64,000 nt of DNA from assembly GCA_033875255.1 (NCBI GenBank), contig JAWZSN010000003.1, positions 1 to 64,000 of the forward strand, given 5' to 3'. Positions 1 through 6,979 of this stretch are shown piece after piece; the first letter of the stretch is position 1; every line of letters begins with the position of its first letter. A model generated the notes under the pieces. That model was not told the origin of the DNA, made no database searches, and was given only the letters and a program-made list of their open reading frames with translations. Source of the DNA: Marinimicrococcus sp033875255. Lineage in GTDB: Bacteria; Pseudomonadota; Alphaproteobacteria; Geminicoccales; Geminicoccaceae. Position numbers and translations under genes: made by a program.

Positions 1-619
1 CGGTGAGCGCCCCCGAGCGGTCGCCGTAGGGGAGATAATGCGAGCGCTGGACGCGCACGCCGGCCTCATCGGTGATCAGCCTCACCGAGGCCAGGTGGTC
101 GCGGTGCAGCCACTCCTTGACCCCGCCGGCCCCGAGCCGGCCCACCACGCGCACGTCGGCATGGACGTGCTTGATGGTGGTGCCCGAGGGCAGGATCTCG
201 AGCTCGGCGCCGAGCCAGAGGGTGGTCTCGCTGCCTTTCGTCTTCTCGATGCGGGCGCCGTCGGGGCCGTAGGCGTAGGCCACGGTGACGCCGCCCTTGG
301 TGACGCTGACGGGCCGGTTCTCGTGGTCGTAGACGATGCTCCGCCCGAGCCCGGCGGTCATGTTGCCGTTGGCGTCGTAGTCCAGCGCCTGGCCGCCCAC
401 GTCGGTGGGGGTGTGCGGCCGGGGCGCGGTGGCGGCCGGGTAGGTGTAGGCGCCGAGCGGGCCGCTGAGCATGTTGCCGGCCACGTCGTAGGTGAAGCTC
501 TGGCTTCGGGTGCCGTCGGTGTTGACGGCGCTCAGCAGCCGGTCGGCCTCGTCGTAGGTGTAGCTCCAGTCGAAGCCGGTGTAGCCCGGCGTGCGGTCGA
601 CGGCCCGTTCAGCGGATCT
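1..619 (-). pseudogene. RHS/YD-repeat protein fragment, start missing, runs off left edge
   Basis: The minus strand carries an uninterrupted 206-codon frame with classic YD/RHS repeat units (SYTYDEADRLLSAVN, FTYDVAGNML, LDYDANGNMTAG, IVYDHENRPVSV) and then LHRDHLASVRLITDEAG, which resembles the start of the RHS-associated core. RHS proteins are large surface or secreted shells that usually carry variable C-terminal toxins. Here the frame meets an in-frame TGA at 620-622, and there is no start codon between that stop and the YD repeats. The break falls just inside the left edge of repeat copy A (605-843). I read it as the 3' part of an rhs gene cut off by that repeat. Whether the C-terminal tip and any toxin survive lies outside the window. 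A programmed frameshift or an in-frame internal start farther in (for example at AGNML) is less likely. Confidence 0.8.
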
Positions 620-843
620 TCATCTTTCCCTGCGATCCTGCTGGGGTGGGACTCCGCCGCCGCGCGGTCTGGGGAGCGGGGCCTGGTCCACCATCCGCGA
701 GCATGGCGGCGAGGTATTGAGGAAGGATGAACGGCCGTGGCGTTCGGCGTGGCGGTGACGAAGGGCGGGGAAGGCGGTTCCCGGCGACGTCGAGCTGACC
801 AGAAGAAAGAGCCGGGCCGCGCGCAGTGCCTTGCGCGGCGGTG
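605..843. repeat. 239-bp repeat, copy A
   Basis: Positions 605-843 and 871-1109 align over 239 bp, with equal end-to-end length and scattered substitutions and small compensating indels. The copies are 27 bp apart. Shared landmarks are CCGTTCAGC at the left end, GATCCTGCTGGGGTGGGA, GGAGCGGGGCCTGGTCCACC and TTGCGCGGCGGTG at the right end. The minus strand of both copies can be read as a similar short peptide (LNTSPPCSRMVDQAPLP), but there is no good ribosome binding site, so I do not call a gene. The left end lies at the breakpoint of the rhs fragment. Confidence 0.8.
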
Positions 844-870
844 ACCTCATGGGCCTGCGCCGGAGTCTGT

Positions 871-1109
871 CCGTTCAGCAGATCTTCATCTTTTCCGGCG
901 ATCCTGCTGGGGTGGGAGTCCGCCGCCGCGCGATCCCGGGAGCGGGGCCTGGTCCACCATCCGGGAGCATGGCGGCGAGGTGTTGAGGAAGGGTGAATGG
1001 CCGTGGCGTTCGCCGTGGTGGTGACGGAAGGCCGGGAAGGTGGTTGCCGGTGACGTCGAGCCGACCAGGAGAAAGAACCGGGCCGCGCGCAGCGCCTTGC
1101 GCGGCGGTG
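871..1109. repeat. 239-bp repeat, copy B
   Basis: Second copy of the repeat described at 605-843, in direct orientation, with the same boundary sequences. Together with copy A and about 145 bp of leader it fills the otherwise gene-free stretch 620-1255 ahead of the enolase-superfamily gene. It is probably an interspersed intergenic repeat family of this genome (inference). No transposase is linked to it. Confidence 0.8.
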
Positions 1110-1255
1110 CCGTGGCGGGCCGCGCTGCGTTCTCGCGGGCGGCGTCCGGGGTCCGGCTGCGGGGGATCGCCTTGCGCGGCCGGGGGTGGCACGAGGGCGG
1201 CGCTGCGCCTATCGTCCGGGCGGCCGCAAGAAGCTCTGCCGGGGAGGCCGGATCC

Positions 1256-2347
1256 ATGCCGACGATCAGCGCGCTCGAGACAGCCTGCTACACCATTCCC
1301 CTGCCGGTGGTGCTCACCGACAGCACCCATGGCGCGATGAGCCATTTCGAGCTGGTGACCGTGCGGCTGCGCGACTCGGACGGTGTTGCCAGCACCGGTT
1401 ACACCTACACGGTGGGTGCCGGCGGCGTGGCGCTGCAGGTGCTGATCGACCGCTATCTCAGGCCGGTGCTCGAGGGGGAGGACCCCGGGCGGATCGAGCA
1501 TCTGTGGCAGAAGATGTGGTGGGCGCTGCATTATGGCGGGCGCGGCGGCTCGGTCTCGCTCGCCGTCTCGGCGGTCGACATGGCGCTTTGGGACATGGCC
1601 GCGCGCCGCGCCGGCGAGCCGCTGTGGCGCCACCTGGGCGGGCACGATCCGCGCGTGCCCTGCTATGCCGGCGGCATCGACCTGCAGCTCTCGCTCGACG
1701 ACCTGCTGCGCCAGACCGACGACAATCTCGCCAGGGGCTTTCGCGCCATCAAGATGAAGGTGGGCCGCGACAGGCTCTCCGAGGACGTGGCCCGGGTGCG
1801 GGCGATGCGCGAGCATCTGGGGGCGGACTTCCCGCTCATGGTGGACGCCAACATGCGCTGGACGGCCGACCAGGCGGTCCGCGCCGCCCGCTCCTTCCAG
1901 GAGTTCCAGCTGGTCTGGCTCGAGGAGCCCACCATCCCCGACGACATGGCGGGCCATGCCCGGGTGGTGCGCGAGGGCGGCATCCCGGTGGCGAGCGGGG
2001 AGAACCTGCACACGCTCTGGGAGTTCAGCCAGCTCATCGCCGCCGGCGGCGTCACCTACCCCGAGCCCGACGTCACCACCTGCGGCGGTGTGACCGTCTT
2101 CATGAAGGTCTGCCACCTGGCCGAGGCCTTCAACCTGCCGGTCACCTCGCACGGCGCGCACGACGCGACGGTTCACCTGCTGGCGGCGGCGCCCAACCGC
2201 AGCTATCTGGAGGCGCACGGCTTCGGCCTCGAGCGGTTCATCGAGGAGCCGCTGCGGATCGAGGACGGCATGGCGATCGCCCCCGACCGGCCCGGCCACG
2301 GCATCGCCTTCGACTGGGACGGTCTCGGGCAGCATCGCACCGCATAG
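1256..2347 (+). CDS. Mandelate racemase/muconate lactonizing enzyme family protein (enolase superfamily)
   Basis: A 363-residue protein. Enolase-superfamily enzymes abstract a proton alpha to a carboxylate, with Mg2+ stabilising the enolate. The C-terminal barrel carries the whole mandelate-racemase-type set: K166-M-K168 (AIKMKVG), metal ligands D197 (VDANM), E223 (WLEEP) and E249 (SGENLH), then D272 and H299 (TSHGAH) as the second base dyad, and E319. These positions are offset by only two from mandelate racemase as I recall it. This places the protein in the MR subgroup, but the substrate (mandelate, a sugar acid such as talarate/galactarate, or another acid) cannot be read off. I chose the ATG at 1256, where family homology begins, although the frame is open back to 1040. 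An osmC gene starts 13 bp downstream, so co-transcription is likely. Confidence 0.88.
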   Translation: MPTISALETACYTIPLPVVLTDSTHGAMSHFELVTVRLRDSDGVASTGYTYTVGAGGVALQVLIDRYLRPVLEGEDPGRIEHLWQKMWWALHYGGRGGSVSLAVSAVDMALWDMAARRAGEPLWRHLGGHDPRVPCYAGGIDLQLSLDDLLRQTDDNLARGFRAIKMKVGRDRLSEDVARVRAMREHLGADFPLMVDANMRWTADQAVRAARSFQEFQLVWLEEPTIPDDMAGHARVVREGGIPVASGENLHTLWEFSQLIAAGGVTYPEPDVTTCGGVTVFMKVCHLAEAFNLPVTSHGAHDATVHLLAAAPNRSYLEAHGFGLERFIEEPLRIEDGMAIAPDRPGHGIAFDWDGLGQHRTA

Positions 2348-2360
2348 GAGAGAATCGGGC

Positions 2361-2795
2361 ATGAAGGCGCGCGTCACCTGGGTCGAGGGCATGACCTTCC
2401 TCGGCGAATCCGGCAGCAACAACGCCGTGGTCATGGACGCCTCGCCGGCCAATGGCGGCAAGGGGATCGGCGCCAGCCCGATGGAGCTCCTGCTGCTGGG
2501 CACCGGCGGCTGCACCGGGATCGACGTGGTGAGCATCCTCAAGAAGATGCGCCAGAAGGTGACCGGCTGCAGCGTCGAGCTGGAGGGCGAGCGTCCCGAC
2601 GAGCACCCCAAGGTCTTCACCGGCATCACCATGCGCTTCATCGTCGAAGGCCACGGTCTCGACCGCGCCAAGGTGGAGCGCGCCGTGCAGCTCTCTGCTG
2701 AGCAATATTGCTCGGCCTCGATCATGATGGGCAAGACCGCCGAGATCCGCCGCGAGGTGGTGATCCGCGAGGCCGACGGCGGGACGGCGGGCTGA
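2361..2795 (+). CDS. OsmC family protein (YhfA-like)
   Basis: A 144-residue protein of the OsmC/Ohr fold, which acts as a cytoplasmic thiol-based peroxidase or redox protein. Two family cysteines are visible, one in GTGGCTGIDVVSILKK near residue 53 and one in SAEQYCSAS near residue 117. Spacing and flanking sequence fit the YhfA-like branch better than Ohr. The ATG at 2361 follows GGAGAGAATC. Its TGA shares one base with the ATG of the next gene, so it is probably translationally coupled to the adenylate-forming enzyme. Family assignment is firm; physiological substrate is unknown. Confidence 0.88.
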   Translation: MKARVTWVEGMTFLGESGSNNAVVMDASPANGGKGIGASPMELLLLGTGGCTGIDVVSILKKMRQKVTGCSVELEGERPDEHPKVFTGITMRFIVEGHGLDRAKVERAVQLSAEQYCSASIMMGKTAEIRREVVIREADGGTAG

Positions 2796-4114
2796 TGGCA
2801 GCGGGGCTGCAGCCGGCCGATGCCGCCATCGCGCGCCGCGTGCTCGATCTCTTGTGGAAGATCAACGCCAGCCAGTGGTGGCCGGCGGACCGCCACCTGG
2901 CCAATCAGCTGCGCCTGCTCCAGCAGCTCGCCGCGCACGCCGCCGCCGCCGTGCCGTTCTATCGCGACCGGCTGGAGCCGCTGCTCGGCAGGCCGGATGG
3001 CAGCCTCACCCTCGAAGACCTGCGGCGCGTGAAGGTGGTCGGCCGCAAGGAGGTCCAGCAGGCCGGCCCGGCGCTGTTCAGCACCGCCCTGCCGCGGGAC
3101 CATGGCGGCATGGGCCGCTTCACCACCTCCGGCTCGAGCGGCATGCCGCTGGAGGGGCGGCGCAGCGGCCGCGCCGTGCTGATCAACCAGGCGGTGTCGC
3201 TGCGCTATCACCGCTGGCACGGCCGCGATCCGATGGCCAGCAACCTCACCTTCCGCCATCTGGACGGCGACCGGAAGGAGACCCGCGGACCCTGGGCGCA
3301 GCCTTTGGGCGCCGGCCCCGGCTGGGTCCTCAACAACAGCCGGCCCATCGACGAGCTGGCAGCCGCGCTGCGCCGGATCGACCCGGCCTACCTGCAGGGC
3401 CAGCCCTCGATCCTGCGCGCGGTGATCGAGGAAGGCGGCGAGCCGCCCGGGGCCCTGCGCGAGGTCCGCACCTTCGGCGAGACCGTCGATGAGCGGCTTC
3501 GCCTTTTGTGCCGCGAGGCCTGGGGCGTGCCGCTGGTCGACAATTACAGCAGCGAGGAGACCGGCATCATGGCCGTGGAATGTCCCTCGGGCGAGGGCTA
3601 CCACGTCCAGTCGGAGCAGGTGCTGATCGAGATCCTGGGCGAGGACGGCCAGCCCTGCGCGCCCGGCGAGATCGGCGAGATCGTGGTGACGACGCTGCAG
3701 AACCATGCGGCTCCGCTGATCCGCTACGCCATCGGCGACGTCGCCGAGCAGGGCGGCGCCTGCGGCTGTGGCCGGGCCATGCCCCTGCTGCGCCGCGTGC
3801 TGGGCCGGGTGCGCCATCTCGTGGTCCTCCCCGACGGTCGCCGCGTGCAGCCCTATTTCGACGAGGACGCCATGCTGCAGGCCGCTCCCGGCCTGCGCCA
3901 GTACCAGCTCGTGCAGACCTCGCTCGAGGAGATCGAGGCGCGGGTGGCGGCCGAGCGGCCGCTCGGCGAGGCGGAGCAGGCTGCCCTGGGGCGCTGCCTT
4001 GGCGAGGCCTTCGGGCATCCCTTCCGCTTTCGCTTCGTCCATCGCGAGGCGATACCGCGGGGGCCGCGGGGCAAGTACGAGGTATTCCGATCCGAGGTCG
4101 GCGCCGCAGCCTGA
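2795..4114 (+). CDS. PaaK-like adenylate-forming enzyme (phenylacetate-CoA ligase family)
   Basis: A 439-residue member of the PaaK branch of AMP-binding enzymes, which activate a carboxylate with ATP and usually transfer it to CoA. Evidence is the ATP loop TSGSSGMPL near residue 113, NYSSEETGIMAVEC near 250, YAIGDVAEQG near 315, and the Cys-rich GGACGCGRAMPLLRRVLGR typical of this branch. The short C-terminal lid domain ends in PRGPRGKYEVF, containing the conserved late lysine. The ATG at 2795 overlaps the osmC stop. Substrate is not deducible. The enolase-superfamily neighbour two genes upstream suggests an organic-acid pathway (inference). Confidence 0.82.
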   Translation: MAAGLQPADAAIARRVLDLLWKINASQWWPADRHLANQLRLLQQLAAHAAAAVPFYRDRLEPLLGRPDGSLTLEDLRRVKVVGRKEVQQAGPALFSTALPRDHGGMGRFTTSGSSGMPLEGRRSGRAVLINQAVSLRYHRWHGRDPMASNLTFRHLDGDRKETRGPWAQPLGAGPGWVLNNSRPIDELAAALRRIDPAYLQGQPSILRAVIEEGGEPPGALREVRTFGETVDERLRLLCREAWGVPLVDNYSSEETGIMAVECPSGEGYHVQSEQVLIEILGEDGQPCAPGEIGEIVVTTLQNHAAPLIRYAIGDVAEQGGACGCGRAMPLLRRVLGRVRHLVVLPDGRRVQPYFDEDAMLQAAPGLRQYQLVQTSLEEIEARVAAERPLGEAEQAALGRCLGEAFGHPFRFRFVHREAIPRGPRGKYEVFRSEVGAAA

Positions 4115-4160
4115 CGAGGCCTGGCTGCTGGCGCCGTGCAGGGAAGCCGAGAGGAGCAGA

Positions 4161-5144
4161 ATGGAGCAGGAGCCCACGAGAAGGCCGTTGCGGCTGGACA
4201 AGCCCGGCCGCGGCCGGATCTACGATTCCATCGCCGAGACGATGGGCAACACGCCCCTGGTGCGCCTCAACCGGCTGGCCGCCGAGGAAGGGGCGGTGGC
4301 CGACATCCTCGTCAAGCTCGAGTTCTTCAACCCGCTGGCCAGCGTGAAGGACCGAATCGGCGTCAGCATGATCGACACGCTCGAGCGGGAAGGGCGGATC
4401 GCTCCGGGTGCGACCATCATCGAGCCGACCTCGGGCAATACCGGCATCGCCCTGGCGTTCGTGTGCGCCGCGCGTGGTTACAGGCTCATCCTGACGATGC
4501 CCGAATCGATGTCCATCGAGCGCCGCAAGATGCTCCGTCTGCTGGGTGCCGAGCTCGAGCTGACGCCCCGCGAGAAGGGCATGAAGGGCGCCATCGACCG
4601 GGCCCGCGAGCTGGCGGAGGAGATCGAGGGCGCGGTGATCGCCGGCCAGTTCGTCAATCCCGCCAATCCCGAGATCCATCGCAAGACCACCGCCGAGGAG
4701 ATCTGGAACGATACCGACGGTGCGGTGGACGTGGTGGTGTGCGGCGTCGGCACCGGCGGCACGCTCACCGGCGTGGGCGAGGTCCTCAAGGAGCGCAAGC
4801 CGGGGCTGCGGATGGTGGCGGTCGAGCCCGAGGCGAGCCCGGTGCTCTCGGGCGGTGCCCCCGGCCCCCATATGATCCAGGGCATCGGCGCCGGCTTCGT
4901 GCCGGAGATCCTGCAGACCGGTCTGATCGACGAGGTCCTCAAGATCGCCAACGAGACCGCCTTCCAGACCGCCCGCCGACTGGCCCGCAGCGAGGGTATT
5001 CCCGGCGGCATCTCCTCGGGTGCCGCGGTGGCAGCAGCGCTCGAGATCGCGAGGCGGCCGGGGATGGAGGGCAAGACCGTGGTGGCGGTGATCCCCTCCT
5101 TCGCCGAGCGCTACATCACCACGGCGCTCTTCGAGGGGCTTTGA
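4161..5144 (+). CDS. cysK: Cysteine synthase A (O-acetylserine sulfhydrylase)
   Basis: A 327-residue PLP enzyme of the fold-II beta family that makes L-cysteine from O-acetylserine and sulfide. The PLP lysine is K63 in FNPLASVKDRIG. The substrate loop TSGNTGIAL, the phosphate-binding GTGGTLTG and the C-terminal GISSGAAVAAAL are all present. Length fits CysK, with no cystathionine-synthase regulatory domain. The ATG at 4161 is preceded by GAGAGGAGCAGA. There are 46 bp between this gene and the adenylate-forming enzyme, so it may be the end of the same transcript or separately promoted. CysM-type paralogues remain possible, but the sequence reads as CysK. Confidence 0.92.
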   Translation: MEQEPTRRPLRLDKPGRGRIYDSIAETMGNTPLVRLNRLAAEEGAVADILVKLEFFNPLASVKDRIGVSMIDTLEREGRIAPGATIIEPTSGNTGIALAFVCAARGYRLILTMPESMSIERRKMLRLLGAELELTPREKGMKGAIDRARELAEEIEGAVIAGQFVNPANPEIHRKTTAEEIWNDTDGAVDVVVCGVGTGGTLTGVGEVLKERKPGLRMVAVEPEASPVLSGGAPGPHMIQGIGAGFVPEILQTGLIDEVLKIANETAFQTARRLARSEGIPGGISSGAAVAAALEIARRPGMEGKTVVAVIPSFAERYITTALFEGL

Positions 5145-5205
5145 GGGAGCCTGCCGGCCGGCAGCGGCGTTGTTCCCCTGCGTCATCAGGCGGGGGGCGA
5201 CAGCC

Positions 5206-6072
5206 ATGCTGTGGCAGCGGCGAAGGCGGAGCGGCAATATCGAGGATCGCCGCGGCTCCGGCCGCCGGGGCCTGCGGATCGGGGCGGCCGGCGGGCTGGG
5301 CGGCCTGGGGCTCGTCGCCGTCCTCGTGATCGGCATGCTGCTGGGGGTCGACCCGGGCGTGCTCCTGAACGGGCTGGGCGGCGCGCCGGAGCGGGCGCGC
5401 GCGCCTGCCGGGCCGCGCCCGGCACAAGAGGAGCGCCTCGCCGACTTCGTCTCGGTGGTGCTGGCCGATACCGAGGACAGCTGGACCGCCCTCTTCGAGC
5501 GCCGGGGCCGCGACTACGAGGAGCCCACGCTGGTGCTCTTCGACGGGGCCGTGCGCTCGGGCTGCGGCACGGCCGGCGCGGAGACGGGGCCGTTCTACTG
5601 CCCCGCCGACCGGCGCATCTATCTCGACCTATCCTTCTTCGCCGCGCTCGACCGGCGGCTGGGCGCCCCCGGCGACTTCGCGCAGGCCTATGTGGTGGCC
5701 CATGAGGTCGGGCATCACGTGCAGAACCTGCTCGGCGTGGCGGGCGCCGTCCAGGCGCGGCGCCAGCAGGTGGCGGCAAGAGAAGGCAACAGGCTCTCGG
5801 TGCTGCTCGAGCTCCAGGCCGACTGCTTCGCCGGCCTCTGGGCGCACCATGCCCAGCGCACGCGGGCGCTGCTCGAGGAGGGCGACATCGAGGAGGGGAT
5901 GAACGCCGCCAGCGCCATCGGCGACGACCGGCTGCAGCGCCGGGCGGGCGGCGGGGTCGATCCCGACAGCTTCACCCACGGCAGCTCGGCCGAGCGGGTG
6001 CGATGGTTCGAGCGGGGATGGCGGGAAGGCACGCTGGAGGCCTGCGACACCTTCGGTGCGGCAGGATCGTGA
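5206..6072 (+). CDS. Neutral zinc metallopeptidase (YpfJ/KPN_02809 family), membrane-anchored
   Basis: A 288-residue protein with a basic N-terminus (MLWQRRRRSGN), one hydrophobic segment around residues 30-48 (LGGLGLVAVLVIGMLLG), and an outward-facing domain with the zinc motif HEVGHHVQN (HExxH) near residue 167. A downstream ELQADCFAGLW supplies the likely third ligand. Family members are predicted peptidases of unknown substrate. I chose the ATG at 5206, preceded by GGGGGGCGA, because the upstream part of the open frame looks non-coding. Cytoplasmic N-terminus and periplasmic catalytic domain are inference from charge distribution. Confidence 0.85.
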   Translation: MLWQRRRRSGNIEDRRGSGRRGLRIGAAGGLGGLGLVAVLVIGMLLGVDPGVLLNGLGGAPERARAPAGPRPAQEERLADFVSVVLADTEDSWTALFERRGRDYEEPTLVLFDGAVRSGCGTAGAETGPFYCPADRRIYLDLSFFAALDRRLGAPGDFAQAYVVAHEVGHHVQNLLGVAGAVQARRQQVAAREGNRLSVLLELQADCFAGLWAHHAQRTRALLEEGDIEEGMNAASAIGDDRLQRRAGGGVDPDSFTHGSSAERVRWFERGWREGTLEACDTFGAAGS

Positions 6073-6089
6073 GCGTGGTGCCGGAGGAG

Positions 6090-6164
6090 TGGTGGGCGCT
6101 GATGGGTTTGAACCATCGACCCCCGCCGTGTGAAGACGGTGCTCTACCGCTGAGCTAAGCGCCC
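6090..6164 (-). tRNA. tRNA-Val (CAC anticodon)
   Basis: Reading the minus strand, the acceptor arms GGGCGCT and AGCGCCC pair perfectly, followed by A and an encoded CCA. The D arm is GCTCAGCGGTAGAGC. The anticodon stem CCGTC/GGCGG encloses loop TTCACAC, so the anticodon is CAC (reads GUG). The T arm is GATGGTTCAAACCCATC. Length is 75 nt with CCA. GTG is used heavily in the flanking genes. It sits 17 bp past the stop codon of the metallopeptidase gene. Confidence 0.96.
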
Positions 6165-6175
6165 GGCCCGCGTGG

Positions 6176-6204
6176 ATGTAGGGAGGAGAGGGGTACCTTG
6201 TCAA
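6176..6204 (-). promoter_or_regulatory. Sigma70-type promoter of tRNA-Val
   Basis: On the minus strand TTGACA (6199-6204) and CTACAT (6176-6181) are separated by exactly 17 bp, with 11 bp from the -10 box to the first base of tRNA-Val. The -35 box contains the TGA stop codon of the upstream gph gene (6201-6203). The perfect -35, ideal spacing and position make this the best-supported promoter in the window. Confidence 0.7.
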
Positions 6205-6872
6205 GCGGTCCGTGCGAGCCTCGTGACAGCGGTCGCGACATCCGCGAAACGGTCCACCACCACCTCGGCGCCCAGCTCGTGCGCCGGCACCGTGGTGTAG
6301 CCGAAGCTTACCAGGATGCAGGGCACGCCGAGGGCCCGGGCGGTGGCCAGATCGTTGCGGCTGTCGCCCACCATGACCGCCCGGTCCGCCTGTGCGCCGA
6401 GCGTCTCGAGCACCGCGCGCAGATGGTCGGGATGCGGCTTGCGCACCGCGAGCGCATCGCCGCCGACCACCGACGCGAAGTGGCGGGCGAGGCCCAGCTT
6501 CTCCAACAGCAGCTCGCTGGGGCGCTGCGGCTTGTTGGTGCACACGCCGAGGCTGTGTCCGTCGGCCGCCAGGGCCGTCAGCACCTCCTCGACACCCTCG
6601 AAGGCGTAGCTGTCGCGGCAGGGCTTCTCGACATAGAGGTCGATAAAGCGGGCATAGAGCCGGTCGAGCTCGTCGCCGTCCAGCGCCGTGCCGGCAGCGG
6701 CGAAGCCGCGCTCGATCAGGGCCCGCGCCCCGTCGCCTACCATGTGGCGAAGCTCGGCCAGCGTCGGCGCCGGCAGGCCCCGCTCGGCCAGCACCGCTGC
6801 CAGCACGCGATGCAGATCGGGGGCCGTCTCGACCAGCGTGCCGTCGAGATCGAACACCACGGCGCGCCTCAT
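6201..6872 (-). CDS. gph: Phosphoglycolate phosphatase (HAD superfamily)
   Basis: A 223-residue HAD hydrolase, expected to dephosphorylate 2-phosphoglycolate arising from DNA repair or oxygenation reactions. Motif I is VFDLDGTLVET (nucleophile and acid/base aspartates near residues 8 and 10). Motif II is CTNKP, motif III is the lysine in VRKPHPDHL, and motif IV is MVGDSRNDL. The helical cap between motifs I and II fits Gph, and length is normal. The ATG at 6872 is chosen because the nucleophile motif lies 5-10 residues in. The gene faces away from glmU. Other small HAD phosphatases share these motifs, so substrate is a family-level call. Confidence 0.85.
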   Translation of the reverse strand: MRRAVVFDLDGTLVETAPDLHRVLAAVLAERGLPAPTLAELRHMVGDGARALIERGFAAAGTALDGDELDRLYARFIDLYVEKPCRDSYAFEGVEEVLTALAADGHSLGVCTNKPQRPSELLLEKLGLARHFASVVGGDALAVRKPHPDHLRAVLETLGAQADRAVMVGDSRNDLATARALGVPCILVSFGYTTVPAHELGAEVVVDRFADVATAVTRLARTA

Positions 6873-6897
6873 CGGCCGGTCTCCGCCACGGCCCGCG

Positions 6898-6925
6898 TTG
6901 AGCCTCCGGCCGGAGCTGCTAAAGT
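6898..6925 (+). promoter_or_regulatory. Candidate promoter of glmU
   Basis: TTGAGC (6898-6903) and TAAAGT (6920-6925) are 16 bp apart in the divergent gph-glmU gap, 54 bp before the glmU start. It is a reasonable sigma70-like match by eye; no transcript evidence. Confidence 0.45.
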
Positions 6926-6979
6926 CGCGACGCAAGTTTCCGCCATTCCCGCACCGTCTCCATTCGCAGGTACCCGCGC

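Noticed and set aside
875..4201. 1108-codon minus-strand open frame
   Set aside because: It lies antisense to the enolase, OsmC and adenylate-forming genes, is His/Gln/Leu/Arg-rich, and shows no domain motif; typical shadow of high-GC coding DNA.
5151..5164. CTGCCGGCCGGCAG palindrome after cysK as a terminator
   Set aside because: No loop and no T-tract; such GC palindromes are expected at this base composition.
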